This document shows, piece after piece, positions 29,580-39,230 of a DNA stretch of 64,000 nucleotides; position 1 is the first letter of the stretch, and the number at the start of each line of letters is the position of its first letter. The stretch comes from Vibrio galatheae (GTDB lineage: Bacteria > Pseudomonadota > Gammaproteobacteria > Enterobacterales > Vibrionaceae): positions 102,867 through 166,866 of the forward strand of contig NZ_JXXV01000006.1 in the NCBI RefSeq assembly GCF_000967545.1, in the 5' to 3' direction. The notes under the pieces were generated by a model. It made no database searches. It saw only the letters and a list, made by a program, of their open reading frames with translations, and had not been told where the DNA came from. The position numbers and the translations under genes are program-made.

Positions 29580-30833
29580 TTAAAGAGCGCCGTAGATTAC
29601 AGAAGTAATAGCTGCAATACCACAGATAGCTGTGAAAATCTGTACAGGTGCAGAAGTTTTGTACTTCGCCATCGCAGGGACCTTGTTCATTGCGAATACA
29701 GGCATTAGGAACAGGATAGCTGCAATCATAGGTGCGCCCATCGTTTCAATCATGCCTAGGATGCTTGGGTTAACGATAGCCACAATCCAAGTAGTCACAA
29801 CGATGAAGATTAGTGATGCTTTTTCAATCTTGCTCTTAGGAGACTCAGAGTGAGATTTCACCAAGCCAACTAGACCTTCGTGCGCACCTAGGAAGTGACC
29901 GAAGTAGCTTGAAGTAATTGCTGCGAAAGCAACAAGAGGACCCATGTAAGAGATAAGTGGAGATTCGTGTACGTTCGCTAGGTAAGAAAGAACAGAGATG
30001 TTTTGTTCTTTAGCCATTGCGAGTTGTTCTGGAGATAGTGAAAGCACGACAGAGAACACGAAGAACATTACGAAACCCATTAGCATCATTGCTGCGCCAC
30101 CAGTGATTGCGTCAGTTTTCTTCACGGCATCATCACCGTATACACGACGTTGCTCTTTAGAGAACTGAGAGATTACTGGGCTGTGGTTGAAAGAGAACAC
30201 GATGATAGGAATTGCTAACCAAACAACAGAAGGCATAGAAGACCAGTCTGGTGCAACAGACATCATTGAGCTGTTCCAATCAGGGATTAGGTAGAAAGAA
30301 AGCGCAAGTAGGATGAATACTAGAGGGTAAACCAGTGCAGATGTCGCTTTCAGCATTAGCTCTTTACCAAACACAACACCCGCAGTCATTGCTGCGATTA
30401 ATGCGCCAGAAAGTAACCAGCGAGGAATCGATTCCATACCCATTTGGTTAACTAAGAAAGAGTCAACCGTGTTAGTGATACCAACACCGTAGATAAGAAC
30501 GATTGGGTAGATAGCGAAGAAGTAAGCAAAAGTAATAAGGTTTGCTCCAGTCTTACCAAAGTGCTCTTCAACAGTGTCAGTGATATCAGCGTCAGGGTTT
30601 TTCGCAGAAAGTACGAAACGGGCTAGAGATTTGTGAGCAAACCAAGTCATTGGTGCTGCGATTAGAGCAAGGATAACTAATGGCCAAAAACCACCAGCAC
30701 CTGCTTTGATAGGTAGAAACAGTACGCCTGCACCTACGGCAGTACCGAAAAGTGACAGACACCAAGTGAAATCTTTGTAAGTAAACTTACTAGACGATTG
30801 TGCGGCTGATGCCGCAGTAGTTGTTGTATTCAT
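29580..30833 (-). CDS. sdaC: SdaC-like serine transporter (HAAAP family)
   Basis: 417 residues with about eleven membrane helices. The first helix LFGTAVGAGVLFLPIKAGAGG is the substrate/ion-binding GAGVLFLP motif of the hydroxy/aromatic amino acid permease family. SdaC takes up L-serine with protons. Placement directly ahead of sdaA supports serine as substrate and a role in using serine as carbon and nitrogen source. The leader contains several A/T tracts but no operator that I can name. Confidence 0.92.
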   Translation of the reverse strand: MNTTTTAASAAQSSSKFTYKDFTWCLSLFGTAVGAGVLFLPIKAGAGGFWPLVILALIAAPMTWFAHKSLARFVLSAKNPDADITDTVEEHFGKTGANLITFAYFFAIYPIVLIYGVGITNTVDSFLVNQMGMESIPRWLLSGALIAAMTAGVVFGKELMLKATSALVYPLVFILLALSFYLIPDWNSSMMSVAPDWSSMPSVVWLAIPIIVFSFNHSPVISQFSKEQRRVYGDDAVKKTDAITGGAAMMLMGFVMFFVFSVVLSLSPEQLAMAKEQNISVLSYLANVHESPLISYMGPLVAFAAITSSYFGHFLGAHEGLVGLVKSHSESPKSKIEKASLIFIVVTTWIVAIVNPSILGMIETMGAPMIAAILFLMPVFAMNKVPAMAKYKTSAPVQIFTAICGIAAITSVIYGAL

Positions 30834-31124
30834 GTTGTGATACTCATTTTTGGGAACAGGAAATAAGTCGGGTGCAATTTTGCATAATTTGTTTGCAAAA
30901 AAATTAGATCTAAATCATGAATTGATTCAAGTGATGATAACCGATGTCAAAAATAGGTTTTTGCTCACGAAAATGGCGTGCTACTAGTGATTTATGCTAA
31001 TGGCATGGATGAGAAAAACTAATGATTTGGTGAATTTGTTTTATGCTTGTCAACATAAAACGGGTGCTTTGTTAATAAGCGATATCACGAATGTGAACAA
31101 CTTTGATGTTGAGCGATGGTATGT

Positions 31125-31730
31125 TTACTTATGCATAATGTGTTTTTGCATCGCTTCAATAATTTGTGCTGTCATGCCCCAGATAAAGTGACTTTTGTAA
31201 GACAACCCAAAAACACGATGCGAAAAGTTGTTAACTTGGAATTGTTGGCTGTGCAGTTTTGCGCTGTCCAATATGACAGAGGCAGGTACTTCAAATACCT
31301 CGTCGACCTCATTTTTGTCGATGTGGGTTTGGTAATCAGGGCTGATAAAGGCTAAAAAAGGCGTGACGGTAAAGCGGCTAATCGTGACTAATTCTGGCAT
31401 CTGACCAAAGATTTGAATCTGACTCGGTTCGATACCCACCTCTTCATACGTCTCACGCACAGCGGTGTGTGACAGATCTATGTCGGATGGTTCAAACTTG
31501 CCTCCGGGAAAGCTGACTTGACCGGGGTGGTGCTTGAGATGCTTAGCGCGGCGAGTAAACAGCACGTGAATACCATTATCGCGTTCGACAAAGCCAACCA
31601 AGACCGATGCCTTACGCAAGTGAATTTGGTTCAAATGAGAGACGCGCTTTAGAGCTTCTTGATGGTAGTCGACGGTTTGATGTAACTGAAACCGTTGAAT
31701 AAGGTGCGTTTTATTTAGCTCAGACAACAC
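31125..31730 (-). CDS. Nudix hydrolase, CoA pyrophosphatase type
   Basis: 201 residues. The Nudix box is GGKFEPSDIDLSHTAVRETYEEVG, given here by its key positions: the GG pair, the RE of AVRE and the EE of YEEVG. Upstream lies the NudL-type lead LFTRRAKHLKHHPGQVSFPGG typical of CoA pyrophosphatases, which split CoA into 4'-phosphopantetheine and 3',5'-ADP. No T-run terminator is evident downstream. Function is inferred from this extended motif. Confidence 0.88.
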   Translation of the reverse strand: MLSELNKTHLIQRFQLHQTVDYHQEALKRVSHLNQIHLRKASVLVGFVERDNGIHVLFTRRAKHLKHHPGQVSFPGGKFEPSDIDLSHTAVRETYEEVGIEPSQIQIFGQMPELVTISRFTVTPFLAFISPDYQTHIDKNEVDEVFEVPASVILDSAKLHSQQFQVNNFSHRVFGLSYKSHFIWGMTAQIIEAMQKHIMHK

Positions 31731-32035
31731 GTTAGCTCCTTTTGCTATTTGAAAAAAACGGCATTATGTTTCATGCTTTTTACACTATCTAAAAGCGCAG
31801 GGACAGCGTCAGTAATGAAAAGCATTAAGGCCAAAAAGTGTATCAATCAGACTTTTTTCATTAGCCTTTATAACAGGTTACCTAATAATAATAGCTTATT
31901 AGCTTGCTATTGGGTGTCTCGCTTTGCTGATTTTCTACAACATTTCAGTCGCTGCACCAAGCTAATAATACTTTGCCAGTTCCGCAACAAGAGGCAAACG
32001 AATCGGCGTCAATTGAGCCTAGTGGAATAACCCAC

Positions 32036-33193
32036 ATGACCAAAAAGTCGTCGCTTGAAATCGAATTAGCCAAGGAAATTGCTGCGCGAAAACGTGCAGA
32101 GCGTTCGACGCAAGAGTTCGTTGCGATGATCAACCACGAATTGAGAACTCCGCTCAATGGTTTACTCGGCAGTGCGGAACTGCTCGCCACTACCGCGCTA
32201 GATGAAGAGCAGCAAACATTACTGAGTAACTTGACCTATTCTGGCGAGCATCTGCGCCATCTCATCAATGATATGCTCGACTTTAGTAAGATCAGCGCTG
32301 GTATGATGGAGCTGATCCCTTGCCATTTTTTATGGCAAGACATGAGGTGCATGCTCGAAGGGGTATTTGCAACTCAGGCTGAAGAAAAAGATCTTACGTT
32401 TGAAATCATTGAACAGGGCAGTATACCGAGCGCATTTATTGGCGACCGTGAGCGAATTAATCAGATTTTACGTAACCTGATTGGCAACGCGATAAAATTC
32501 ACCTCGCAAGGCTCTGTTTCAGTTAAAGTTGGTTGGGATGGCGACAATCTACTTGTGAGTGTCGTAGATACTGGGGTTGGTATCAGTCAAATCGCTCAGC
32601 AAAGAGTGTTTACACCGTTTGCGCAGGCCGACAGAAGTGCGCGGCGCAATTTTGAAGGTACCGGGTTGGGGTTAGCCATCTGTAAAAGCTTGCTGGAGCT
32701 GATGTCTGGTGAGATTTCACTGTGTAGCGAGCTTGATAGGGGCAGTCAATTTAACGTTCGTATTCCGCTCAAAGTGGCATCTGAAAGTGCCAACCCTAAG
32801 AGAATACTCAGCTCAAAAAGGTCACTAAGGCCGTTAGCAGAGTTGTCTATTTTGGTGGTGGATGATATTCGGATGAATCAAGTCATTATCAATCAAATGC
32901 TGAAGAAGCTGTCGATTAGCCCAGACATCGCGAACAACGGCTTGGAAGCGATCAAAGCCTGTAATGACAGCCAGTATGATATTGTTTTTATGGATTGCCG
33001 GATGCCCGAAATGGACGGTTTTGAAGCGACCGCTTATCTCAGGGAACAAGCGTATACGTTACCTATCATTGCATTAACAGCAGGAACAACGCTTGAAGAG
33101 CGGGAAAAGTGCATTCAATGTGGTATGAACGATATCTTAACCAAACCCTATACTGCTAAGGATCTTAAACTGATGTTGGAAAAATGGGCTTAA
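32036..33193 (+). CDS. Soluble hybrid histidine kinase without sensor domain
   Basis: About 385 residues from ATG at 32036; the frame is open from a TTG at 31973 and continues upstream without a good start to a stop at 31928. A short helical lead (SLEIELAKEIAARKRAERS) precedes HisKA (FVAMINHELRTPLNG, phospho-His), the HATPase with NAIKFTSQG, DTGVGIS and GTGLGLAI, and a receiver domain with VVDDIRMNQ, phospho-Asp in FMDCRMPEMDG and the LTKPY lysine. There is no membrane helix or input domain. It could be an orphan relay kinase or the 3' part of a truncated gene. It ends 30 bases from the convergent pabB. Confidence 0.85.
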   Translation: MTKKSSLEIELAKEIAARKRAERSTQEFVAMINHELRTPLNGLLGSAELLATTALDEEQQTLLSNLTYSGEHLRHLINDMLDFSKISAGMMELIPCHFLWQDMRCMLEGVFATQAEEKDLTFEIIEQGSIPSAFIGDRERINQILRNLIGNAIKFTSQGSVSVKVGWDGDNLLVSVVDTGVGISQIAQQRVFTPFAQADRSARRNFEGTGLGLAICKSLLELMSGEISLCSELDRGSQFNVRIPLKVASESANPKRILSSKRSLRPLAELSILVVDDIRMNQVIINQMLKKLSISPDIANNGLEAIKACNDSQYDIVFMDCRMPEMDGFEATAYLREQAYTLPIIALTAGTTLEEREKCIQCGMNDILTKPYTAKDLKLMLEKWA

Positions 33194-33223
33194 TCGAACT
33201 CTAAGCCCGTTTGATCTAGCCTG

Positions 33224-34591
33224 TTATTGACCAAGCACTGGCAAAATGCGGCTCAGCTTATCCAACGTCTCTTGGTATTCTGAATCACATTGACTGTCTG
33301 CCACCAAGCCGCCACCAGCCCAGACGTACAAATTGCCCTGCTCAGCGACGAGAGTACGAATAGTGATGCTTGAATCCATTCGTCCGTGGCGACTGATATA
33401 ACCAATACTGCCGCAATACGCGTTGCGACGGTGAGGCTCTAGCTCTTCGATTATTTCCATCGCACGGATCTTTGGTGCGCCAGTGATTGAGCCACCGGGA
33501 AAAGAGGCATTAAGTAGGTCGGCAGCAGCATACTGACTATCAAGTTGTGCGCAAATTGTGCTGACGAGGTGGTGCACGGCGGGAAAACTTTCAATATCAA
33601 ACAGCTTAGGCACGTGTACTGTGCCTGGTTTTGCCACTCGGCCGATATCGTTTCTCAGCAAATCGACGATCATTAGGTTTTCAGCTTGGTCTTTTTCTGC
33701 GTTAGCAAGCTCATAAGCCGCTTGGCTGTCCGTATCTGGGTCAGCGCTACGTGGCCGTGTTCCTTTAATGGGTTTGGTCTCTACTTGATGCTCTTTGAGT
33801 TGTAAAAAACGCTCAGGAGAAACACTCAGTATTGCGCCATGTTCCGTGCGGATAAACGCAGAAAATGGTCCTTGATTGACGTGTTCAAGTTTTTGATACG
33901 CTTGCCATTCACTGCCTTGATAAGGAGCACAAAAGCGCTGAGCCAAGTTGATTTGATAACAGTCACCAGAACGTAAGTATTCTTGAACGCGCTTAAATTT
34001 CTCCGCGTAGCTTGCCTTCGTCATATTCGACTGCCACCTACCAGAGAGTGCAAACGCTTGAGGGGAGCCAACTTGTTGTGAACAAAGCCAATCCCATTTT
34101 TCATCGATGCTTACCCCAACTACAAAGGCTGATTTTTCTTGATGATCGACGACCATTGCCCAATCATAAACGCCAACTGCCATGTCGGGGGTCTGCAGGT
34201 CATGTTCGGCGATGGATGGGATTCGTTCAACTCGCCGCCCTAAATCGTAAGCAAAGTAACCTAGTGCGCCGCCAATAAATGGCAGCTCGCCTTCATAATC
34301 CAACTCAGGTAACCGTTGCTGTTGAATTCTTTTGACCAACTCAAAAGGATTCTCGGTCGAAGATGTTCTCCCTTCGCTTGTCACAATGTCACTCTTGGTG
34401 CCAAATGTGGTGATCGTCGCAATTGGCTCCGCTACTAAAATATCAAATCGGCTATCAATATGAGTCCGTGAAGGAGAACGAAGCAACATCGCCCACGGCA
34501 GGTGTTGAATGCGTGAAAAGTATTGAGTCGCAAGGTCAGACTGATAAGGAATCGGTTTGATTTCTAAGTGGTTTAGAGTGATGTTATTCAT
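33224..34591 (-). CDS. pabB: Aminodeoxychorismate synthase component I
   Basis: 455 residues from ATG at 34591 (MNNITLNHLEIKPIPY); an in-frame TTG at 34609 is less likely. Chorismate-binding motifs PIKGTRPRS, YELANAEKDQAENLMIVDLLRND and FPGGSITGAPKIRAMEII are present; the PIKGT rather than PIAGT motif, with its lysine, distinguishes PabB from TrpE. With PabA it converts chorismate and glutamine to 4-amino-4-deoxychorismate for folate synthesis. It is divergent from the fumarase gene. Confidence 0.95.
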   Translation of the reverse strand: MNNITLNHLEIKPIPYQSDLATQYFSRIQHLPWAMLLRSPSRTHIDSRFDILVAEPIATITTFGTKSDIVTSEGRTSSTENPFELVKRIQQQRLPELDYEGELPFIGGALGYFAYDLGRRVERIPSIAEHDLQTPDMAVGVYDWAMVVDHQEKSAFVVGVSIDEKWDWLCSQQVGSPQAFALSGRWQSNMTKASYAEKFKRVQEYLRSGDCYQINLAQRFCAPYQGSEWQAYQKLEHVNQGPFSAFIRTEHGAILSVSPERFLQLKEHQVETKPIKGTRPRSADPDTDSQAAYELANAEKDQAENLMIVDLLRNDIGRVAKPGTVHVPKLFDIESFPAVHHLVSTICAQLDSQYAAADLLNASFPGGSITGAPKIRAMEIIEELEPHRRNAYCGSIGYISRHGRMDSSITIRTLVAEQGNLYVWAGGGLVADSQCDSEYQETLDKLSRILPVLGQ

Positions 34592-34760
34592 TTGTTTAAT
34601 TTGTGACAAAGAGATCGTTGATTACGTGGCGTGTTGAGGAAAGCAAGAGTATCATAATGACCACAAAAGTCGCTACATCAGTGTTTTGCAAACATGACAT
34701 CCAGATGCAAACGCTTGTGTGCGACTCAAAAAAGGAAGCATAAATATAACGAGGCATGCA

Positions 34761-36284
34761 ATGACCGTAATTCGCCAACAGGACGTGATCAGCAGTGTTG
34801 CTGACGCGCTTCAGTACATTTCTTATTACCATCCATTAGACTTTGTCCAAGCCCTAGAAAAAGCTTATAACCGTGAAGAGAGCCAAGCGGCAAAAGATGC
34901 CATTGCTCAGATCCTAATTAACTCGCGTATGTCAGCAGAAGGTCATCGTCCAATCTGTCAGGACACTGGCATCGTGACCTGTTTTGTCAATATCGGTATG
35001 GGTGTGCAATGGGACTCTACTGAACTGACTGTCCAACAAATGGTTGATGAAGGTGTTCGCCAAGCTTACACCAATCCAGACAACCCGCTGCGCGCATCCG
35101 TGCTTATGGATCCTGCAGGCAAACGAATCAATACCAAAGATAACACGCCTGCTGTAGTGCACATCAACATGGTGCCGGGTGATAAGGTCGAGATTCAAAT
35201 CGCAGCGAAAGGCGGCGGCTCAGAAAACAAGACGAAAATGGTGATGCTAAACCCATCAGACGATATCGCAGAGTGGGTCGAGAAGACATTACCAACAATG
35301 GGTGCAGGTTGGTGTCCACCGGGTATGCTCGGCATAGGTATTGGCGGTACAGCAGAAAAGGCGGCAGTACTGGCAAAAGAATCTTTGATGGAACATATCG
35401 ACATTCAAGAGCTGATTGATCGTGGCCCACAAAATGCGGAAGAAGAGCTTCGTCTCGACATTTTCAATCGTGTCAATAAGTTAGGCATTGGTGCGCAAGG
35501 TCTAGGTGGTTTAACGACGGTTGTTGACGTGAAGATTAAAACCGCGCCAACGCACGCGGCGTCTAAACCGGTATGTTTGATCCCTAACTGCGCGGCAACA
35601 CGCCATGTTCATTTCACGCTAGATGGCAGCGGCCCGGCGGATCTTACGCCACCTAAGCTTGAAGAATGGCCGGATATCACGTGGGAAGCGGGCGCAAATA
35701 CTCGTCGTGTCAATTTAGATGAAGTGACCCAAGCCGATGTTGAGCAGTGGAAGACAGGTGAAACTGTGCTGCTATCCGGTAAGATTCTGACTGGCCGTGA
35801 TGCGGCGCATAAGCGTATTCAAACTATGCTGCAAAACGACGAAGGTTTACCTGCTGGCGTCGACTTTAAAGGCAAGTTTATCTACTACGTTGGCCCAGTT
35901 GATGCGGTTGGTGATGAAGCGGTTGGTCCTGCTGGCCCAACAACCTCAACTCGTATGGATAAATTTACCGATATGATGTTGGAAGAAACGGGGATCATGG
36001 GCATGATCGGCAAAGCAGAACGTGGTCCTGCAACGGTTGAATCAATCAAGAAACATAAAGCCGTTTACTTGATGGCAGTAGGTGGTGCGGCTTATTTGGT
36101 TGCTAAGGCAATTAAGAAAGCTCGTGTGGTTGCATTTGAAGATCTCGGTATGGAAGCGATCTACGAGTTTGAAGTAGAAGACATGCCAGTCACTGTGGCG
36201 GTCGACTCAAATGGCGCTAACGCTCACCAAATTGGCCCAGATACTTGGAAAGTTAAAATCCAAGAAATGGAACAACAAGCCTAA
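34761..36284 (+). CDS. fumA: Class I (iron-sulfur) fumarate hydratase
   Basis: 507 residues from ATG at 34761, which has GAGG upstream; the frame is open from 34719. Motifs include CQDTGIVTCFVNIG, GWCPPGMLGIGIGGT and CLIPNCAATRHVHF, supplying the three cluster cysteines, and the C-terminal beta domain with GPAGPTTSTRMDKF. It hydrates fumarate to malate in the TCA cycle using an oxygen-labile 4Fe-4S cluster. The FumA/FumB label is by family; the exact paralogue cannot be fixed. Monocistronic. Confidence 0.95.
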   Translation: MTVIRQQDVISSVADALQYISYYHPLDFVQALEKAYNREESQAAKDAIAQILINSRMSAEGHRPICQDTGIVTCFVNIGMGVQWDSTELTVQQMVDEGVRQAYTNPDNPLRASVLMDPAGKRINTKDNTPAVVHINMVPGDKVEIQIAAKGGGSENKTKMVMLNPSDDIAEWVEKTLPTMGAGWCPPGMLGIGIGGTAEKAAVLAKESLMEHIDIQELIDRGPQNAEEELRLDIFNRVNKLGIGAQGLGGLTTVVDVKIKTAPTHAASKPVCLIPNCAATRHVHFTLDGSGPADLTPPKLEEWPDITWEAGANTRRVNLDEVTQADVEQWKTGETVLLSGKILTGRDAAHKRIQTMLQNDEGLPAGVDFKGKFIYYVGPVDAVGDEAVGPAGPTTSTRMDKFTDMMLEETGIMGMIGKAERGPATVESIKKHKAVYLMAVGGAAYLVAKAIKKARVVAFEDLGMEAIYEFEVEDMPVTVAVDSNGANAHQIGPDTWKVKIQEMEQQA

Positions 36285-36407
36285 CAAAGAGCGACTAAGT
36301 TTGTGAGAAATCACTAATTTAATCTCTGAACATTTGACAAAGGTGGAGCAAACACTGCACCTTTTGTTGAACTGTTTAGAGCCAGAACACTAACCACAGG
36401 AGTTTAC

Positions 36408-36593
36408 ATGCCACGTTTCATTCAAATCTTGCAGATAATCATTGCCGTGGTTGTTGGTGCGTTTGTCGGGTACGACCTGATTTTACATGGCATCAGCATC
36501 TTCGATGTTAAGTATGTCACTATCACCTGTGTATTGTTTGTATTGCTCGAAATCGCCTTGTTTGTTATCTACAAATTGATCGAAGACGACTAA
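36408..36593 (+). CDS. Small membrane protein, two helices
   Basis: 61 residues, with CAGGAG upstream at proper spacing. Helices are at about 5-25 and 34-56, with the acidic end LIEDD. A terminator follows 25 bases later, so it is a monocistronic gene. Not recognised. Confidence 0.7.
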   Translation: MPRFIQILQIIIAVVVGAFVGYDLILHGISIFDVKYVTITCVLFVLLEIALFVIYKLIEDD

Positions 36594-36618
36594 CTTGCGC
36601 TTGTTACTTGCTAGACTA

Positions 36619-36647
36619 AGCCTCTGATTTTTATCAGGGGCTTTTTT
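36619..36647 (+). terminator. Terminator after the small membrane protein gene
   Basis: AAGCCTCTGAT-TTTT-ATCAGGGGCTT followed by TTTT, one mismatch in the stem. Confidence 0.85.
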
Positions 36648-36711
36648 ATTCATCTAGGATTAAGATTAGACGCGTTACGATAGGCCCGACAGCAGATAGA
36701 AGAGTGTATTA

Positions 36712-38088
36712 ATGAAGCAAATTAGCCAAGACGTAAATGATTTACTTAGTCGAACCATGGACTCACACGTGCGTATTGCCGTCACGGGATTGTCGAGAGC
36801 GGGCAAAACAGCCTTTATTAGTTCGCTAGTGAATCAACTTTTGCATACTTCAACTCACGAGAATTTACCGCTGTTTGCTGCTGCACGCGACAAAAGACTG
36901 ATTGGTGCCAAACGCGAGCCACAAACTAACATGCTGGTACCGCGTTTTGCCTACGATGAAGCAATGCAACATATCCATGCGAACCCGCCAATGTGGCCTG
37001 AACCGACTCGTGACGTCAGTGAAATCAGGTTAGCGTTAAAGTATCGCCCGCAGAAGAAAACCAAGAAGTTGTTTAGTGCGACATCGACACTGCACATTGA
37101 CATTATTGACTATCCCGGTGAGTGGCTGTTGGATTTGCCGTTGCTCGATATGGACTTTGCACAATGGTCGCAAAGCCAGTTCTCCGCCTTAAAAGGTCAG
37201 CGCCAGCAACTTGCTCAACAATGGCTAGACAAACTTGAAGGTTTTGATTTACTGGGCGAGTTAGACGAAAATGCGCTGGCAGAAATGGCCCATCTTTATA
37301 CGCAGTTTCTCCACAGTTGCAAAGAGAATGGCTTGCATTGGGTACAACCTGGGCGATTTGTGTTACCGGGCGATCTAGACGGAGCACCAGTATTGCAATT
37401 CTTCCCTTGTCGATTCGACGATCAGGAGAAAATTGGCAAAGGCTCCAACTTGGCGATGCTTAAAGCGCGCTATCAGGAATATCAACAGAAAGTGGTGAAA
37501 GCCTTTTACAAACATCACTTTTCAACCTTTGATCGCCAAATCGTGCTGGTGGATTGTTTGCAGCCCTTGAATGCAGGTTACGATTCGTTTCACGATATGC
37601 GTCATGCCCTAGAGCAGATAATGCATAGTTTCCGCTATGGCAGAAGTAATCTGCTTAAACGTCTGTTTGCGCCCAGAATCGACAAAATTTTATTTGCGGC
37701 GACAAAAGCGGATCACGTCACACCAGAGCAACACACGAATCTGGTTTCTTTACTGCAGCAGATGGTTCATCCAGCATGGCAAACCGCTTCGTATGAAAAT
37801 ATCGAAATGAACTGTATGACGATGGCATCGATACAGGCCACACAGGCAGGATTTATTACCCAAGGTGAGCAAACTTACCCTGCAATTCAGGGAGTCACAT
37901 TAAATGATGGTTCCCAAACCGTATTTCCGGGCGAAGTGCCGAAGAAATTGCCAGCCGAAGAATATTGGCATCATCAAGGATTTGAGTTTACGGCTTTCAG
38001 ACCTCAACAAGGCTCAGCGGATGATCCACTGCCTCACATCAGAATGGATAAAGCGCTCGAATACCTAATCGGAGACAAGCTGAAATGA
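36712..38088 (+). CDS. ycjX: YcjX family GTP-binding protein (DUF463)
   Basis: 458 residues with P-loop [15 protein letters not shown] near residue 27 and [16 protein letters not shown] acting as the switch/Walker B region. It belongs to the YcjX GTPase family, in enterobacteria adjacent to the phage-shock-protein genes. Here ycjX-ycjF-tyrR keep that order but no psp genes are present in the window. The stop overlaps the ycjF start by 4 bases (ATGA), indicating coupling. The role is presumed envelope stress; not established. Confidence 0.92.
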   Translation: MKQISQDVNDLLSRTMDSHVRIAVTGLSRAGKTAFISSLVNQLLHTSTHENLPLFAAARDKRLIGAKREPQTNMLVPRFAYDEAMQHIHANPPMWPEPTRDVSEIRLALKYRPQKKTKKLFSATSTLHIDIIDYPGEWLLDLPLLDMDFAQWSQSQFSALKGQRQQLAQQWLDKLEGFDLLGELDENALAEMAHLYTQFLHSCKENGLHWVQPGRFVLPGDLDGAPVLQFFPCRFDDQEKIGKGSNLAMLKARYQEYQQKVVKAFYKHHFSTFDRQIVLVDCLQPLNAGYDSFHDMRHALEQIMHSFRYGRSNLLKRLFAPRIDKILFAATKADHVTPEQHTNLVSLLQQMVHPAWQTASYENIEMNCMTMASIQATQAGFITQGEQTYPAIQGVTLNDGSQTVFPGEVPKKLPAEEYWHHQGFEFTAFRPQQGSADDPLPHIRMDKALEYLIGDKLK

Positions 38089-39131
38089 CAAGTAAAGATG
38101 CCCCCCAGTTTAAGCAAAAGCAGGTATTCAATGATGGGTTTGAAACTCAACCAACGCAGCAACCTGATCTCACGCTACAAAAACATTTTACCGCCGAAGA
38201 AACCTTCGTCCCAGTTAGTACGCCTGACCTTGAAGGTGAAACACAAATTGAAGCGCAGTTAGAGCTGGTCATTCGGCCTAAAAAACGCTCTAGATGGCTA
38301 GCGACTGGACTGATAGCGACATTTTCAGCGTTGGTAGGTTGGCAGGCGATCGACAGTGTTGTGATGGCTATTCAGTCAGCAGACTGGCTTGCGCTTGGCT
38401 GGTCGGGCTTTATTGTCAGCGTGTCGCTATTAGGTGTCGCGGGTATCACCAAGGAACTGTTAAAACTGCGTCGGTTACGTAGTCACTTTAGTATTCAAGA
38501 GCAAAGTGAAGCACTGCTTAGAGCAGACAGCATTGGTCAAGGAAAGGCATTTTGTGAGGCGGTGGCGAAGCAATCGGAGATTCAATGTGAGTCACCGAGT
38601 TACGATCGCTGGGTAAACAGTATTAATGCGTCACACAGCGATGCAGAAATCTTAGACATGTACGATGCCATGGTTGTCGCCGAGCAAGACAAATTGGCGA
38701 CAAAAATTGTCTCTCAGCATGCGACCGAGTCAGCGGCTTTGGTGGCAATCAGCCCACTAGCTATTGCCGATATGATGCTTGTCGCTTGGCGTAATTTTAA
38801 GATGATCGACAACCTTGCTGATGTTTATGGTATTGAGTTGGGGTACTGGTCGCGACTGACGTTGTTTAAAGCAACGTTAGTCAATATGGCAGCGGCAGGT
38901 GCCAGTGAGATGGCTGTGGATGCCAGTATGGATCTAATGTCCATGGACTTAGCTGGCAAGGTTTCCGCACGTGCAGGTCAGGGGCTCGGCGTTGGTATTC
39001 TCACCGCGAGACTTGGCCTGAAAGCGATGGCACTGCTGCGTCCTATCCCGTGGCATAAACAGAGACAAGTAAAGCTAGCCTCGATACGCAAGCAGATTGT
39101 CGAAAAAGTCGCCGCAATAACATTCAAATAG
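38085..39131 (+). CDS. ycjF: YcjF family membrane protein (DUF697)
   Basis: 348 residues: a cytosolic N-terminal region rich in Gln/Glu, two membrane helices (about 72-92 and 100-121), and a C-terminal DUF697-type domain ([20 protein letters not shown]...). It partners YcjX in the same operon (ATGA overlap). A 99-base gap separates it from tyrR, so tyrR probably has its own promoter as well. Confidence 0.92.
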   Translation: MTSKDAPQFKQKQVFNDGFETQPTQQPDLTLQKHFTAEETFVPVSTPDLEGETQIEAQLELVIRPKKRSRWLATGLIATFSALVGWQAIDSVVMAIQSADWLALGWSGFIVSVSLLGVAGITKELLKLRRLRSHFSIQEQSEALLRADSIGQGKAFCEAVAKQSEIQCESPSYDRWVNSINASHSDAEILDMYDAMVVAEQDKLATKIVSQHATESAALVAISPLAIADMMLVAWRNFKMIDNLADVYGIELGYWSRLTLFKATLVNMAAAGASEMAVDASMDLMSMDLAGKVSARAGQGLGVGILTARLGLKAMALLRPIPWHKQRQVKLASIRKQIVEKVAAITFK

Positions 39132-39230
39132 TGTGAATGTGAAGCAAGTAATATCTGTTTGCTTGACGAGGATCTAGGCTTAAGGGAAACTACTGTCAAC
39201 TTTTCGTGACACCTATTTAGGAACTTATCC

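Noticed and set aside
30994..31191. A 65-residue ORF upstream of sdaC on the plus strand
   Set aside because: No ribosome binding site, odd composition, and it runs into the Nudix gene on the opposite strand.
31749..32030. A 93-residue frame before the hybrid kinase
   Set aside because: No protein-like pattern or binding site; it does not read as a lost sensor domain in the same frame.
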